DNA of 64,000 bases from an uncultured Acidobacteriia bacterium (GTDB lineage: Bacteria > Acidobacteriota > Terriglobia > Bryobacterales > Bryobacteraceae): assembly GCA_903851195.1 (NCBI GenBank), contig CAINNJ010000004.1:1-64000 (forward strand), in the 5' to 3' direction. How positions within the stretch are numbered: position 1 is the stretch's first letter; each line of letters opens with the position of its first letter. Shown here piece by piece: positions 55,967 through 63,999 of this stretch. The translations under genes were made by a program, and so were the position numbers. The notes below the pieces were generated by a model. The model saw only the letters and a program-made list of their open reading frames with translations. It did not search any database and was not told where the DNA came from.

Positions 55967-56815
55967 ATGCGTTCGGGACTCTTACTGGCGGCGGGTTGGT
56001 TCATGATGCAGGGGGCGCTCGCCGCCGAGTCCCCGGGATATTTGCAGGACGTGGCGCAATGGCGAGTGGAGCGGGAGGCGAAGCTGAAGGCTCCGGAGAG
56101 CTGGCTGGCGGTCGCGGGCCTTTTCTGGCTGCGCGAGGGCGAGAGCGTGGTGGGGTCGGACCCGCTATCGGATGTGGTGTTGCGCGAGGGCTTGCCGAAA
56201 CGGGCGGGTGTGTTGCGGATGTCGGGCGGCGTGGTGACGTTCGCGCCGGTTGACGGAGCGGCCGTGGTGATGAAACCGGATTCGCCGGGTCCGCCGGATG
56301 TGGTGCGGATCGGGTCGGTGTCGATGACCGTGATTAAGCGCGGCGATCGCACGGGTGTCCGGCTGCGGGATCCCGAGGCGGCGACGCGGCGGAACTTCAC
56401 CGGGCTGATCTGGTATCCGGTGGCGGCTGCGTGGCGGGTGGACGCGAAGTGGGTGGCTTATCCGGCGCCGAAGACGCTGAAAATCGTGAATATTCTGGGG
56501 ATGACGATCGAGGAATCGGCGCCGGGATACGCGGAGTTCACGCTGCAGGGGAAGACGTTCCGGCTGGAGCCGATCACGGAAGACGATCATCTGTTCTTCC
56601 TGCTGAAGGACCAGACCAGCGGGCACGAGACTTACGGAGCCGGACGATATCTGTATTCGGCCTTGCCCAAAGACGGGCGCGTGGAACTCGACTTCAATAA
56701 GACCGAGAATCCGCCGTGCGCGTTTACGGCTTTCGCGACCTGTCCGCTGCCTCCGAAACAGAACGTGCTGCCGATTGCGATTGAGGCGGGCGAAAAGAAG
56801 TACGGGAATCATTAG
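55967..56815 (+). CDS. Exported DUF1684 protein
   Basis: 282 residues from ATG 55967, two bases after the NIPSNAP stop. Signal peptide ([17 protein letters not shown], about 5-21). The mature part is a DUF1684 domain: [26 protein letters not shown], then [34 protein letters not shown] and the C-terminal [34 protein letters not shown]. The last segment, rich in Cys/Pro/Asn with conserved N-P-P, is the signature of the family. It is a protein of unknown activity, probably extracytoplasmic. Its stop overlaps the Maf start by one base (TAGTG). Confidence 0.9.
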   Translation: MRSGLLLAAGWFMMQGALAAESPGYLQDVAQWRVEREAKLKAPESWLAVAGLFWLREGESVVGSDPLSDVVLREGLPKRAGVLRMSGGVVTFAPVDGAAVVMKPDSPGPPDVVRIGSVSMTVIKRGDRTGVRLRDPEAATRRNFTGLIWYPVAAAWRVDAKWVAYPAPKTLKIVNILGMTIEESAPGYAEFTLQGKTFRLEPITEDDHLFFLLKDQTSGHETYGAGRYLYSALPKDGRVELDFNKTENPPCAFTAFATCPLPPKQNVLPIAIEAGEKKYGNH

Positions 56816-57357
56816 TGCTGGTTCTGGCGTCGGGATCGCCTCGCCGGGCGGAGTTGCTGGCGGCGGCGGGGATTGAATTCGTGGTGCGCGTTTCGCAGAT
56901 CGACGAGACGCCGCGCGACGGGGAAGTTCCCCTGGGTTACGCACTTCGCATGGCGGCGGAGAAGGCTTCGGCGGCACCGTCGGCGGACGAGATCGTGCTG
57001 GCGGCGGATACCATCGTCGTGGTGGACGGCGAGATTATGGGGAAGCCGCGGGATGCGGCGGATGCCGTCCGGATGCTGCGCGCGCTGTCCGGCCGGGGGC
57101 ATGAGGTGATCACGGGCGTTTGTCTGCGCGGCCGCGGCCGGACGGTTCTCGATTCGGCGTCCACAAGAGTGTGGTTTGCGACGATGAGCGAGGCGGAGAT
57201 CGCGTGGTATGTGGAGTCCGGTGAGCCGATGGATAAGGCGGGGGCTTACGGAATTCAGGGGCTGGCGTCGCGGTTCGTGGAGCGGATCGACGGGCCGTAC
57301 TCAAATGTGGTGGGTCTGCCGGTAGCGCTGGTTTATCGCTTATTGCGCGAATTCTGA
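56815..57357 (+). CDS. maf: Maf-family nucleoside-triphosphate pyrophosphatase
   Basis: 180 residues from GTG 56815. Maf signatures: [16 protein letters not shown] (5-20), [26 protein letters not shown] (catalytic Asp in AADT), [12 protein letters not shown] and the C-terminal [19 protein letters not shown]. Family enzymes hydrolyse dTTP, UTP or modified nucleotides to monophosphates and diphosphate, as house-cleaning enzymes or in control of septum formation. The KAGAYGIQG motif puts it in the dTTP/UTP (YhdE) group rather than the m7GTP (YceF) group. Cytoplasmic, unlike the two genes before it; nothing in the run suggests joint function. Confidence 0.93.
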   Translation: MLVLASGSPRRAELLAAAGIEFVVRVSQIDETPRDGEVPLGYALRMAAEKASAAPSADEIVLAADTIVVVDGEIMGKPRDAADAVRMLRALSGRGHEVITGVCLRGRGRTVLDSASTRVWFATMSEAEIAWYVESGEPMDKAGAYGIQGLASRFVERIDGPYSNVVGLPVALVYRLLREF

Positions 57358-57384
57358 GCCATCTGCGCGAAGGGGCGCAGGGCT
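57357..57384 (+). other. Stem-loop at the 3' end of the Maf gene
   Basis: AGCC-atCTGCGC-gaaggg-GCGCAG-GGCT folds into a compound stem directly at the Maf stop codon. It lacks a following T run, so it is not an intrinsic terminator in the strict sense. The remaining gap to 57491 has a small CACCC-cgtga-GGGTG hairpin (57458-57472) and the GGGGAGG ribosome site of the next gene. Confidence 0.35.
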
Positions 57385-57491
57385 GGATTCGCGCGTTGGG
57401 TTCCGTTGTTCGGCGATCGTTGAAAACACACGCCGGCCCGATTTGGAAGCCCTGCTGCACCCCGTGAGGGTGTTGATTCGGGGAGGTTCCC

Positions 57492-58013
57492 ATGAAGAGA
57501 ACGTTGATTTGCCTGGTTCTGCTTTGCGCCGCTCCGGCGCGGGCGGCCGATTTGCCGGGGACTCAGATCGAGCGCGGGCGGCAGTGGTTTCTGCATTCGT
57601 CGAAAGGGACAGCCTGTGCGACGTGCCATGCGCTGGAGGGCAACGGGACGGCGGTCGGTCCGGATTTGACGCGACTGGCGAGCGTGATTGGTCCGCGCGG
57701 GCTGGTGATGACGATTCAGATGACCGTCACGGCTTATGTGCAGGACGTGGAGTTGCGGAACGGGCGGCATTTCCCGGGGATTCAGAAGCAGAAGGTTGGG
57801 GATGTGCTGGAAATTTACGATCTGAGCAAGACTCCGGCGGTGTTGCTGAGCGTGAAGGCGGCGGATGTGGCGTCGATGAAGGCGAACACGAAGTGGACGC
57901 ATCCACCGGCGTCGGCGGGATATACGGATGCGGAACTGGCGGATATTATTGCGTATCTGAAGTTCGTTTCGACGGGTGTGGATAAGGAAGTTGCGGTGGG
58001 GGATCTGCGGTAA
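57492..58013 (+). CDS. Exported c-type cytochrome (sorbosone-dehydrogenase-associated type)
   Basis: 173 residues, with GGGGAGG six bases before the ATG. Signal peptide (LICLVLLCAAPARAA, about 5-19) then a mono-haem domain, haem motif CATCH (Cys42, Cys45, His46) followed by ALEGNGTAVGPDLTRLA. The region VQDVELRNGRHFPGIQKQKVG and closing YTDAELADIIAYLKFV resemble cytochrome modules found fused or next to soluble dehydrogenases in Planctomycetes and Acidobacteria. The sixth ligand may be Met in VMTIQM or SMKAN. No dehydrogenase is immediately adjacent; the PQQ enzyme is 3 kb upstream. Confidence 0.87.
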   Translation: MKRTLICLVLLCAAPARAADLPGTQIERGRQWFLHSSKGTACATCHALEGNGTAVGPDLTRLASVIGPRGLVMTIQMTVTAYVQDVELRNGRHFPGIQKQKVGDVLEIYDLSKTPAVLLSVKAADVASMKANTKWTHPPASAGYTDAELADIIAYLKFVSTGVDKEVAVGDLR

Positions 58014-58020
58014 CCTTTGC

Positions 58021-58050
58021 TTGACAGAAGTCTGGCCGGTGCTCTAGCGT
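58021..58050 (+). promoter_or_regulatory. Candidate promoter of the toxin-antitoxin operon
   Basis: TTGACA (58021-58026) is followed after 18 bases by TAGCGT (58045-58050), seven bases before the antitoxin ATG at 58057. If used, transcription would start at or next to the ATG and give a nearly leaderless mRNA. The G-rich sequence before the ATG could serve as a ribosome site only if transcription starts further upstream. Confidence 0.45.
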
Positions 58051-58056
58051 GGGGGC

Positions 58057-58281
58057 ATGGAAGTTCACTTCACTCCGGAACAGGAGTCCCGGCTATCGCA
58101 AATTGCGGTCCATGCGGGCACCGACACGGAACAACTGGTAATCGATGCCGCGTTGCGACTGGTGCATGAGGATACTCAGTTTCGGGAGGCGGTACAGCGG
58201 GGAATCGATCAGGCTGATCGCGGAGAACTGATACCCCATGATGAGGTAGTTGCGCGGATCAAACGGCTTCTTCAACGGTAA
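58057..58281 (+). CDS. Antitoxin of a ParE/RelE-type toxin-antitoxin pair
   Basis: 74 residues. It begins with a short beta strand (VHFTPEQESRLSQIAVHAG) and a helix (TEQLVIDAALRLVHE) in the order found in small ribbon-helix-helix antitoxins. The charged C-terminal tail (AVQRGIDQADRGELIPHDEV then ARIKRLLQ) ends with a helix that usually wraps the toxin. The RGIDQADRGELIPHDEV stretch is a common signature of addiction-module antitoxins of the CHP02606/ParD-like kind. It should neutralise the toxin and repress the operon through the DNA-binding N-terminus. The toxin gene starts directly after its stop. Confidence 0.87.
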   Translation: MEVHFTPEQESRLSQIAVHAGTDTEQLVIDAALRLVHEDTQFREAVQRGIDQADRGELIPHDEVVARIKRLLQR

Positions 58282-58554
58282 ATGGAGATTCGCTGGACAC
58301 CGGAAGCGAGTTCCTGCCTTGAGAATATTTCGCTTCATATTGCTGAGAACAGTCCCGACGCCGCTCTGAAGACAGTCAGCAACATTTTCGACCGGATTGA
58401 GCATCTGGTCCACTTTCCCTATGTCGGACGTGTCGGTCGTATTCAAGGGACACGGGAATTAGTCCTTGCGCCCCTGCCTTACATCGCGATCTATCGGGTG
58501 ATGGACGCTGCAGTCGAAGTTCTCCAAATCCTTCATGGGGCACAAGATCGGTGA
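58282..58554 (+). CDS. ParE/RelE-superfamily toxin
   Basis: 90 residues starting at the base after the antitoxin TAA. RelE/ParE fold: helical hairpin WTPEASSCLENISLHIAENS and NIFDRIEHLVHFPYVGRVGR, then the beta-sheet TRELVLAPLPYIAIYRV and VEVLQILHGAQDR. The H-F-P-x-x-G-R and R-E-L-V-x-x-P-Y-x-I-x-Y-R-V pattern is typical of ParE-type toxins; the C-terminal H-G-A-Q-D-R matches relatives with H-x-x-Q-x-W-P. Known members inhibit gyrase (ParE) or cleave mRNA on ribosomes (RelE); which applies is not clear. Only pair of this sort in the window. Confidence 0.92.
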   Translation: MEIRWTPEASSCLENISLHIAENSPDAALKTVSNIFDRIEHLVHFPYVGRVGRIQGTRELVLAPLPYIAIYRVMDAAVEVLQILHGAQDR

Positions 58555-58569
58555 TGTTTGGGGCTTTAT

Positions 58570-59280
58570 TCACCCGCCCTGCACAAATCGCAGGGTCCGG
58601 GACCAGCGGGTCTTCGTCATGAAGTGCTCGGCCAGATCCAACGCGTGGCGGAGGTTGAATTCGAGCAGGTCCTCTTCCGGCGCGTCGTAGGACCAGTAAA
58701 CCAGCAGCGGCTTGCCAGTGATGTTTTCGCGGGGAATCAGACCCCAGTAGCGGCTGTCGGAGGAGTTGTCGCGGTTGTCTCCCATGGCGAAATACTGACC
58801 TTCGGGGACGATCAGTTCCCCGCCCCGCACGTGGTCGCGCAGCATCCCCAGGGCTTGCGGTTTCACCGTGAGGTCAGGCTCGGCGGGGAAGTTGTCGCGG
58901 TAGCGATCGGGGAAGGTCGCGATGTGCTGCACGTAGGGTTCGACCAGCCTTTGTCCGTTGCGGATCACCACGCCGTTTTCGAGACGCAGATGGTCGCCGG
59001 GAATTCCGATGACGCGCTTGACGAAGTTCTGGCGGATGTCGAGCGGGTAGCGGAAGACAATGATGTCGCCGCGCCTGACCTCCTGATACGGCAGCAGATG
59101 CGACGTCAGCCCGTCATGCGGCGAGTAGGCCAGGCGGTCCACGATGACATGGTCGCCGGTCATGAGCGTGCCTTCCATGGAAGCCGAAGGGATGATGTAG
59201 GGCATCGCGATGGTGGAGGTCGCGAAGATCAGAACCACGATTTGGGCAGCCCAGTCGGCCGCTTCACGAACGAATCGCAT
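58570..59280 (-). CDS. lepB: Signal peptidase I
   Basis: 236 residues. One N-terminal membrane helix (DWAAQIVVLIFATSTIAMPYI, about 9-29) precedes the catalytic Ser34 in IPSASMEGTLMTGD (box B), GDIIVFRYP (box C), general base Lys88 in NFVKRVIGIPGD (box D) and GDNRDNSSDSRYWG (box E). It would cleave signal peptides on the outer face of the inner membrane. The window itself encodes many substrates. It converges on the toxin gene with 15 bases between, and is preceded by a hypothetical gene on the same strand, 46 bases away. Only one helix is visible, unlike the two of E. coli LepB, as in most non-gammaproteobacterial forms. Confidence 0.95.
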   Translation of the reverse strand: MRFVREAADWAAQIVVLIFATSTIAMPYIIPSASMEGTLMTGDHVIVDRLAYSPHDGLTSHLLPYQEVRRGDIIVFRYPLDIRQNFVKRVIGIPGDHLRLENGVVIRNGQRLVEPYVQHIATFPDRYRDNFPAEPDLTVKPQALGMLRDHVRGGELIVPEGQYFAMGDNRDNSSDSRYWGLIPRENITGKPLLVYWSYDAPEEDLLEFNLRHALDLAEHFMTKTRWSRTLRFVQGG

Positions 59281-59326
59281 ACCTGCACTAACGGAATGCG
59301 CGCGGCGTTTGTTCGGCCGGAAGCGC

Positions 59327-59743
59327 TTAGATGCCGAGCAGTTGTTCGATGCGGCACTGCAGGATGACGATGTCCGGGGACTCCTGCACGGCGGCGTAAT
59401 AGCGCTGCTGGAAATCGGAACCGTGCTCGCGGGGGCGCATGATATCGCGGGCCTGTTCGAGCAGGGCGTCGGCTACGGGCTGCCCGGCTTTGCTGCGGCG
59501 GGAGATGGCTTCGTCGATCTCGACAACCAAAGTGGAAATCTGCTTCAGCCAGGCGAAGTGGGCGTCGCCCATGACGAGAGCGAGGAAGTTGCCGGGTCCG
59601 CCGATGGGGCCGTGGGTGCGTTCGTATTCGGCCCGCTCCCGGTCCAGGAGCAGTTTGTGCTGTTCGAGCAGCAGGTTGCGAAGGTGGCCGAGCAGTTCCT
59701 TCGACTCGGCGTCGATCGGCTGGTGGGGAGTAATAGGTGACAT
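59327..59743 (-). CDS. Conserved hypothetical helical protein
   Basis: 138 residues, no signal or membrane segment, probably cytoplasmic. Predicted to be almost entirely alpha-helical, with long amphipathic stretches (ESKELLGHLRNLLLEQHKLL, FAWLKQISTLVVEIDEAISR, DALLEQARDIMRPREH, DIVILQCRIEQLLGI) and a Gly-rich turn THGPIGGPGNFLAL that looks like the only candidate functional loop. I do not recognise a family. It is 46 bases upstream of lepB on the same strand and divergent from a methyltransferase gene, 45 bases between starts. Confidence 0.7.
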   Translation of the reverse strand: MSPITPHQPIDAESKELLGHLRNLLLEQHKLLLDRERAEYERTHGPIGGPGNFLALVMGDAHFAWLKQISTLVVEIDEAISRRSKAGQPVADALLEQARDIMRPREHGSDFQQRYYAAVQESPDIVILQCRIEQLLGI

Positions 59744-59788
59744 GAACTGATTTCATTTTCGCCTGGCGGACCGTTACACTGGGCCTTC

Positions 59789-61165
59789 ATGGCAAACGAC
59801 GGACTTCGTGTCGCCGCCGGCAATGCCCGGTTCGAGGAACGCATTCAGGACATGGCGGCGAGCGTGGCGGCGCGATTCCGCTACCACTCGATCAAACTGC
59901 CGGACGGCAGCGTGTTGCCCGGATTGCAGTCCCTGGAACACCTGCGATGGCGGCTGGGATTGTTCGGCCTTGAAGAAGATTTGCGGGGCAAGCGCGTGCT
60001 CGATGTGGGCGCGTGGGATGGCTGGTTCAGTTTCGAGTGCGAGCGGCGGGGCGCGCAGGTGGTCGCGGTGGATTGCGTGGAACTGGACACGTTCCTCGAA
60101 GCGCGGCAGTTGCTCGGATCGAAGGTGGAGTACCTGACGCTGGACGTGACGGAGCTTTCGGCGGCGCGGCTGGGAACGTTCGATATCGTGCTGTTCTTCG
60201 GCGTCCTGTATCATCTGCGGCATCCGCTGCTGGGGCTGGAAAAAGCGCTGGAACTGACGACGGACCGGGCGCTGATCGAATCGTTCGTGATCGCGCCGGA
60301 AGCACGGGCAATTCCGGCGGTGATGGAATTCTACGAACGCGCGGAACTGGGCGGCCAGATCGACAACTGGTGTGGACCATCGCCCGAGTGCATGGCGGCG
60401 ATGTGCCGGTCGGCGGGATTCGCGCAGGTGGAACTGCGGGATATCACGAACCAGCGGGCTTCGGTGCTGTGCCGGCGGCACTGGCCGGAACCGGCGGGGA
60501 CAAAACAGGGAGGAATCGCGCGACCGCCTCATCTGCATTCGGCGACGAACAACCGGACGTACACGGCGAAGTTCCATCCGCTGAAGGAAGAGTACATCTG
60601 CTGCTTTTTCAAGTCGGAAGAGCTGGCGCTGACGGCGGATTCGGTGTTCATCGAAGTGGATGGATTCGGGGCGCCGGCATTGGCGGTTTCCGCGAACGGG
60701 CCGGGGGCGTGGCAGGTGAGTTGTCTGCGTCCGGCGGGGCTGCGGCCGGGGCGGCACCAGGTGCGGCTGCGAACGGCAGTGAGTGCGCGCAGCAATCCAG
60801 TGGAAATTGTGATGCTGGCCGAAGACGGTCGGGAGGTTTCTTCGCCCGCGGGCGTGTTGCCCCCGGAGGCGCCGGAGTTGTGCAGCGCGGAGTTTCATCC
60901 GTCCGGAGATTTGCGGCTGGCGGTGAACCGGGCGGGGTCGCTGATTCTGTATTTCCGAAGCGTGGCGGAGTCAATCGGGACGCCGGACGTGGTGGTGGAC
61001 GTGGCGGGCACGGGGCGGCGCGTGGACGTGGTCAGTTCTCTGGGCGACGGGGTCTGGCAGGCGAACATCCTGCTGAGTGAGCCGGTTGCGGCGGGCACGG
61101 CGGTGCGACTGCGGCTGGGGGACGGGGCGTGGAGCGAGTGGTGGGGGTCGGAAACGCGCGCATGA
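59789..61165 (+). CDS. SAM-dependent methyltransferase with two C-terminal beta domains (paralogue B)
   Basis: 458 residues, same layout as the gene at 23793: methyltransferase domain (1-255) with FRYHSIKLPDGSVLPG, motif I RVLDVGAWDGWFSFECE, FDIVLFFGVLYHLRHPLLGL and signature ELGGQIDNWCGPS. Two beta domains follow (about 268-342 and 375-455), the first with FIEVDGFGAPALAV, GAWQVSCL and GRHQVRLRT. The two proteins are clearly homologous end to end, and the glycine-poor motif I (W-D-G) suggests an adapted SAM pocket. The putative acceptor is unknown. The stop overlaps the start of a GNAT gene (ATGA). It is one of the few genes in this stretch with a close relative in the same window. Confidence 0.85.
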   Translation: MANDGLRVAAGNARFEERIQDMAASVAARFRYHSIKLPDGSVLPGLQSLEHLRWRLGLFGLEEDLRGKRVLDVGAWDGWFSFECERRGAQVVAVDCVELDTFLEARQLLGSKVEYLTLDVTELSAARLGTFDIVLFFGVLYHLRHPLLGLEKALELTTDRALIESFVIAPEARAIPAVMEFYERAELGGQIDNWCGPSPECMAAMCRSAGFAQVELRDITNQRASVLCRRHWPEPAGTKQGGIARPPHLHSATNNRTYTAKFHPLKEEYICCFFKSEELALTADSVFIEVDGFGAPALAVSANGPGAWQVSCLRPAGLRPGRHQVRLRTAVSARSNPVEIVMLAEDGREVSSPAGVLPPEAPELCSAEFHPSGDLRLAVNRAGSLILYFRSVAESIGTPDVVVDVAGTGRRVDVVSSLGDGVWQANILLSEPVAAGTAVRLRLGDGAWSEWWGSETRA

Positions 61166-61728
61166 CCGAGTTGCGCCCGGCGAAAGCCGGTGAGGTGGAT
61201 ATCTGGTTCGAGGCGATCGTACGAAATATGGACCGGCTGCGGCAGTGGTTGCCGTGGGCGAATCTCGAATTTCAGCGGGACGACATCGGCCGGTATCTGG
61301 CGGAGCGGGAGAAGGATAACGCGGAACGGATCGCGCTGACGGCGGGAATCTGGTGCGGCGAGGAACTTTGCGGGGCGATCGGACTGCACCGGATCGATCA
61401 ACAGAACCGGTCCACCAGCATCGGCTACTGGCTGGAGAGTTCGCGCGAAGGCCAGGGGCTGATGACGGGAGCGGTCCGCACCATGGTGACGGAAGGGTTT
61501 CAGAACTTCGGGCTGCATCGTATTGAGATACGGTGCGCGACGGGGAATCAGAAAAGCTGCGCGATTCCGCGGCGGCTGGGATTTGTGGAAGAAGGCATCC
61601 TGCGGGAGGCCGAGCGGCTGGGGGATCGCTGGGTGGATTTGCGGGTTTTCAGCATGCTGGAAGGGGATTGGGATGGTACTAGTACGGGTTTGCCGGGAGA
61701 TTGTAAATCTTTTCCACTACGAACGTAA
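61162..61728 (+). CDS. GNAT-family N-acetyltransferase, RimJ/RimL type
   Basis: 188 residues from ATG 61162, overlapping the preceding stop. GNAT fold with RimJ/RimL-like motifs: LRQWLPWANLEFQRDDIGRY near the N-terminus, GAIGLHRIDQQNRSTSIGYW (beta 2-4), motif A GQGLMTGAVRTMVTEGF for acetyl-CoA binding, IEIRCATGNQKSCAIPRRLG and FVEEGILREAE. It should acetylate an N-terminal or small-molecule amino group in the cytoplasm. The C-terminal tail (GTSTGLPGDCKSF) is unrelated to the fold and may be disordered. Coupling with the beta-domain methyltransferase hints at a shared modification pathway; this is inference. Confidence 0.88.
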   Translation: MTELRPAKAGEVDIWFEAIVRNMDRLRQWLPWANLEFQRDDIGRYLAEREKDNAERIALTAGIWCGEELCGAIGLHRIDQQNRSTSIGYWLESSREGQGLMTGAVRTMVTEGFQNFGLHRIEIRCATGNQKSCAIPRRLGFVEEGILREAERLGDRWVDLRVFSMLEGDWDGTSTGLPGDCKSFPLRT

Positions 61729-61785
61729 AATCAGGTAAAGTTGGTAAAAGTTCGCACAGTACTTCAACAGGGCCAATTCCAACTG

Positions 61786-63999
61786 ATGTCCCGATTTTCC
61801 CGCGGTTTCGGCCGCTCAACCTCATCTTTACCCTTCCTCTTTCTGGTTGTGACAGCGCTCGCATCCTGTAACGCGGCCCTTGCGCAGCTCACAGTTACGG
61901 GATATAGCGGCACTGCGGTGTCTGTCTCTTCGAACGGCAACTGGAATGTCGCGATTCCCGGTCCCCACTGGAATTTTTCGGGAAGTATCGGGGCGCCGGC
62001 GGTTGCGGCGCGAATCGGCACGAACAAAGACGGCTGGGGGTCGTTTCAGGAGATCACGTTCGATTACACGATCGGCGGGGGATCGAGAACGGCGGCGATC
62101 CGGGTCTACGACTCGCGGCCCACGGTGTTGTTTTCCGTGACCTGGAACAGCGCAGCGGCGAATGCTTCGCCGTTTCCCGTGATTTCTTCGTATCCGTCAA
62201 CGCTCTCGCATCTGGCGTTCAACGGCGAGTTCGCGCCGGCGGATTTTATCGATCTGCTGCCTGACAGCCCGTGGGCGTACTTCGACAGCATGGGGGAAAC
62301 CTTCATTCTGTCGCCGACGACGAATTTCATGACGGCGTCGATGAACCGGCGGGCGGACAACTCGATCGGCGCGGGAATCTCTTCGAAAATCGCGACGCTG
62401 CCGGCGGGTTTCACGCACCGGACGGCGCTGGTGTACGGCAAGGGCATCAACGCGACGTTCGATACCTGGGGTTCGGCACTGACCAGCCTGAAGGGGAAGA
62501 AACGGCCGGGGAACGATGCGGATCCGCTGCTGAAATCGGTGAGCTACTGGACGGACAACGGCGCGGCTTACTATTACAACGCGGGCGGGCCTTCCTATAC
62601 GGACACGCTGAAGGCCGTGCGGACCGAATTCGCGGACAAGGGGATCCGGCTGGGCTCGATGCAGCTGGACAGCTGGTGGTATCCGAAGGGGCCGGACAAC
62701 AGCTGGTCGAGTCATTCCGGAATCTGGACGTATACGGCTTCTCCGGCGCTTTTTCAGGCGGATCTGGGCGGATTTCAGACCGGGTTGAAGACGCCGCTGG
62801 TGACGCACGCGCGGTGGATCGACGCGAACAGCCCGTACCGGTCGAAATATGCGATTTCGGGCAATGTGGCCACGGATCCGAAGTACTGGGAAGATACGGC
62901 CACCTATCTGAAGGCCTCCGGAGTTTCGACTTACGAACAGGACTGGCTGGCGGAGCAGGCGCACACGGATTTCAATCTGACGGATCCGGAAGCGTTTCTG
63001 GACGGGATGGCGGCTTCGATGGCGAAGCGCGGGATCACGATTCAGTACTGCATGGCGGCGCCCGGTCATTTTCTGCAAAGCACCAATTACGGCAATGTCA
63101 CGACAATCCGGGCGAGCCAGGACCGGTTCCGGCGGGAGATCTGGACCAACTTTTTCTACAGCTCGCGGCTGGCTTCCGCGCTTGGCGTGTGGCCGTTTAC
63201 CGATGTCCTGATGAGTTCGGAGACGAACAATCTGATCGCGGCGACGCTGTCGGCGGGTCCGGTGGGAATCGGCGACGCTTTGGGGAATATCTCGAAGGGC
63301 AATCTGATTCGGGCGGTCCGGGCGGACGGCGTGATCGTGAAGCCGGACGTGGCGGCGACGCCGGTGGACAGCGTGATGCAGAACGACGCGCTGGGGATCG
63401 ACGTGCCGATGGTGGTGGCTTCGCATTCGGACTTCGGGGCCGGGCTGCGAACGTACTACCTGTTCGCGTATGTCCGGGGAGCGAACAAGACCATCACGAT
63501 CGATCCGGCCACGTACGGTATCAGCGGAGCCGCTTATTTCTACGATGCGCTGCAGGAATCCGGACGGCTGATTAACCCACACTCTCCCGTGACGTTCGAT
63601 CTGGCGGGCGACGCCGGGTATTACGTGCTGGCGCCGGTGGGGAAAAGCGGCATCGCGATGCTGGGCGATAAGGGGAACTTCGTCAGCATGGGGAAGAAGC
63701 GCGTGTCGGCGTTTCAGGATACGGGCGAGGCGGAAATTACGGTCAACTTCGCGGCGGGCGAGGGGATGCGGACGATCTACGGCTTCGCGCCTTATCCGGT
63801 GCTGGCTACGGCGCTGACGGGGTCTTCGAGCGGGATGACGTGGGATGAAACGTCGCAGATTTTCACGCTGAATCTGCACCAGGCGGGGGGCAAGGCGAAG
63901 GTGCAGATCAGTGTCTCGGCGCCGGCGGCGAAGCCCGTGGGATGTCTGATCAAGTGTTCCGGCGGGGGCGCGGCGCCGGTGCCGGGCGCCGGACAGTAA
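61786..63999 (+). CDS. Large exported glycosidase-like protein (GH36/raffinose-synthase-like fold)
   Basis: 737 residues from ATG 61786; the frame extends to TTG 61741, but the signal sequence fits the ATG. Signal peptide SLPFLFLVVTALASCNAALA: LASC could be a lipobox, ALAQ a signal-peptidase I site. Residues 30-230 are a beta-rich N-terminal domain. A TIM-barrel-like part follows with GSMQLDSWWYP (Asp295), YEQDWLAEQAH (Asp386), ITIQYCMAAPGHF and TIRASQDRFRREIW. The Asp pairs and tryptophans recall alpha-galactosidase-like glycosidases, but the full nucleophile/acid assignment is uncertain. A C-terminal beta domain (about 620-720) ends in a Gly/Pro tail. Stop is three bases before the window edge. 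Substrate unknown; probably a plant or microbial oligosaccharide. Confidence 0.72.
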   Translation: MSRFSRGFGRSTSSLPFLFLVVTALASCNAALAQLTVTGYSGTAVSVSSNGNWNVAIPGPHWNFSGSIGAPAVAARIGTNKDGWGSFQEITFDYTIGGGSRTAAIRVYDSRPTVLFSVTWNSAAANASPFPVISSYPSTLSHLAFNGEFAPADFIDLLPDSPWAYFDSMGETFILSPTTNFMTASMNRRADNSIGAGISSKIATLPAGFTHRTALVYGKGINATFDTWGSALTSLKGKKRPGNDADPLLKSVSYWTDNGAAYYYNAGGPSYTDTLKAVRTEFADKGIRLGSMQLDSWWYPKGPDNSWSSHSGIWTYTASPALFQADLGGFQTGLKTPLVTHARWIDANSPYRSKYAISGNVATDPKYWEDTATYLKASGVSTYEQDWLAEQAHTDFNLTDPEAFLDGMAASMAKRGITIQYCMAAPGHFLQSTNYGNVTTIRASQDRFRREIWTNFFYSSRLASALGVWPFTDVLMSSETNNLIAATLSAGPVGIGDALGNISKGNLIRAVRADGVIVKPDVAATPVDSVMQNDALGIDVPMVVASHSDFGAGLRTYYLFAYVRGANKTITIDPATYGISGAAYFYDALQESGRLINPHSPVTFDLAGDAGYYVLAPVGKSGIAMLGDKGNFVSMGKKRVSAFQDTGEAEITVNFAAGEGMRTIYGFAPYPVLATALTGSSSGMTWDETSQIFTLNLHQAGGKAKVQISVSAPAAKPVGCLIKCSGGGAAPVPGAGQ

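Noticed and set aside
57357-57491. Possible riboswitch before the second cytochrome c gene
   Set aside because: Two small hairpins are present but no conserved riboswitch core could be matched.
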